Positions 14,264-15,040 of a stretch of 15,040 nucleotides of DNA are shown piece after piece. A program made the translations under genes and the position numbers. The notes beneath the pieces are model-generated. The model worked only from the letters and a program-made list of their open reading frames with translations, was not told the DNA's origin and ran no database searches. Within the stretch, counting starts at the first letter, position 1. The number at the start of each line of letters is the position of its first letter. Where the stretch lies: NCBI GenBank assembly GCA_015233285.1, contig JADFYA010000042.1, positions 1-15,040 of the forward strand, written 5' to 3'. The DNA comes from Deltaproteobacteria bacterium (GTDB taxonomy: Bacteria > Desulfobacterota > JADFXK01).

Positions 14264-15040
14264 CTACCCGGCACAGGTCGCCAAGGGGGTACACAGTTCC
14301 GGGGAGGCCGACGGCGGTGCCATCGGAGTTAGGGTGATCTCGTAGCCCAGTTGTTTGGCCGTCCGTTTGATATTGTTCAGGACTCGGTCTTGATATTTTT
14401 CTTCGTAGTAGTCCTGACCAGGGTCTTTATAGGGGCCGCCGTTGGCCCAGAGGCTATAGAATAGCCTTGCTATCTTATGGGCAGCGGCCGTGATCGCCTT
14501 GGGCGCCCCGAGTTGAGCGCGCTTCCGGCGGTAGAAAGCTCCTAATGCACTGTGGCTATGAGCCAGGACTTGGGCGGCTATGCGGAAGGCAGTGGATGCG
14601 TTGTTGGCCACTTTACGCGTTTTGCTGCTTTTGACCTGCCCGCCGGTTATCTTGTTGGCTGGACAAAGCCCCAGCCACGAAACAAAATGTTTGGCGGTGG
14701 GGAAAGCCGTTGGATCAAGACCTACTTCGGATATTATGGTCTGAACCGTCAGAGTGTTTAACCCTGGTATCCGGGTGAAGTCCACTCCGGTAATCCGTTT
14801 GAGATGGCTGCGGAGGTCAAATTCGGGTTGATGCCCTTGGACCTTCCTCTTCTTTCCGGCAGGCTCGGGCAAGGGATCAGGGTCTGTATCCGGTTTTGAT
14901 TCAAACTGATCCATGCAAACGTCGATTTGTTGATCGCACTCCTTCAATTGTTGCCGATAAAAATCGTAGCGGTCAACAGCTTGTTTTAGGGAGAAAAGGT
15001 GCTCTTCCCGATAATCACCTTCTAAGGCCAGGGCAATCTG
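14264..15040 (-). CDS. IS110-family transposase, N-terminus beyond window edge
   Basis: The C-terminal part of an IS110/IS1111-type transposase. The conserved C-terminal (Transposase_20) domain is clear: ITGVDFTRIPGLNTLTVQTIISEVG, AFPTAKHFVSWLGLCP, KITGGQVKSSKTRK and ITAAAHKIARLFYSLW. Before it lies a long charged helical region (about 14880-15040). The minus-strand frame is open from the stop at 14264 to the window edge, and the codons beyond the TTG at 14947 are consistent with the same coiled region, so that TTG is not the start. The DEDD RuvC-like catalytic domain would be in the missing part. The visible portion has no frameshift, so the element may be intact. IS110 elements recombine at a short core, guided in characterised members by a bridge RNA encoded in a non-coding end, usually upstream of the transposase for the IS110 group, hence outside this window. 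Confidence 0.88.
   Translation of the reverse strand, partial: QIALALEGDYREEHLFSLKQAVDRYDFYRQQLKECDQQIDVCMDQFESKPDTDPDPLPEPAGKKRKVQGHQPEFDLRSHLKRITGVDFTRIPGLNTLTVQTIISEVGLDPTAFPTAKHFVSWLGLCPANKITGGQVKSSKTRKVANNASTAFRIAAQVLAHSHSALGAFYRRKRAQLGAPKAITAAAHKIARLFYSLWANGGPYKDPGQDYYEEKYQDRVLNNIKRTAKQLGYEITLTPMAPPSASPELCTPLATCAG

Noticed and set aside
13127..14345. Long plus-strand frames (234 and 170 codons) antisense to the FdhB-like gene
   Set aside because: The minus strand encodes a protein with clear cysteine motifs and family blocks over the same bases; the antisense translations show no domain and are low-complexity by comparison.

Overview
The window looks like chromosomal DNA from an anaerobic, moderately GC-rich bacterium. 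The best inference is a sulfate-reducing or syntrophic member of the Desulfobacterota (former Deltaproteobacteria). This rests on gene content: a heterodisulfide-reductase-like HdrABC set, an FdhB/FrhB-like flavo-iron-sulfur protein, LutB/LutC proteins and many [4Fe-4S] motifs. No rRNA or other phylogenetic marker is present, so the placement is inference.

Left half, plus strand: two tandem HD-GYP proteins (candidate cyclic-di-GMP phosphodiesterases). The first is cut by the window edge and is followed by a clear intrinsic terminator. Next comes a hairpin-forming cluster of heptanucleotide repeats (about 2599-2759), then an overlapping lutB-lutC pair and a class I SAM-dependent methyltransferase.

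Middle (about 5650-6290): a gene-poor scar holding two abutting transposase remnants on the minus strand, an IS66-type N-terminus joined to an ISL3-type C-terminus.

Right half, minus strand, in transcription order: an FdhB/FrhB-like protein (14170-13025), a very large HdrA fusion (12981-9550), HdrC (9517-8939), HdrB (8942-8073), a possible 74-residue ORF (8076-7852) and a soluble REC-PAS-histidine kinase (7855-6287). Gaps are short, and the last genes are joined by ATGA overlaps, so this reads as one operon. The predicted electron path is an unknown donor to the FdhB-like protein, then the HdrA flavins and clusters, then HdrC, then HdrB with its two CCG domains.

The most striking observation is a complete response-regulator receiver domain (Asp pair, phospho-acceptor Asp, conserved Lys) inserted in HdrA between its internal ferredoxin domain and the rest of its first flavin module. 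A histidine kinase lies in the same operon. This suggests a flavin-based electron-transfer or bifurcating complex whose activity is set by phosphorylation, or which reports redox state to a two-component system.

Right edge: the C-terminal part of an IS110-family transposase on the minus strand, running off the window. A third patch of the same heptanucleotide repeat lies immediately beside it.
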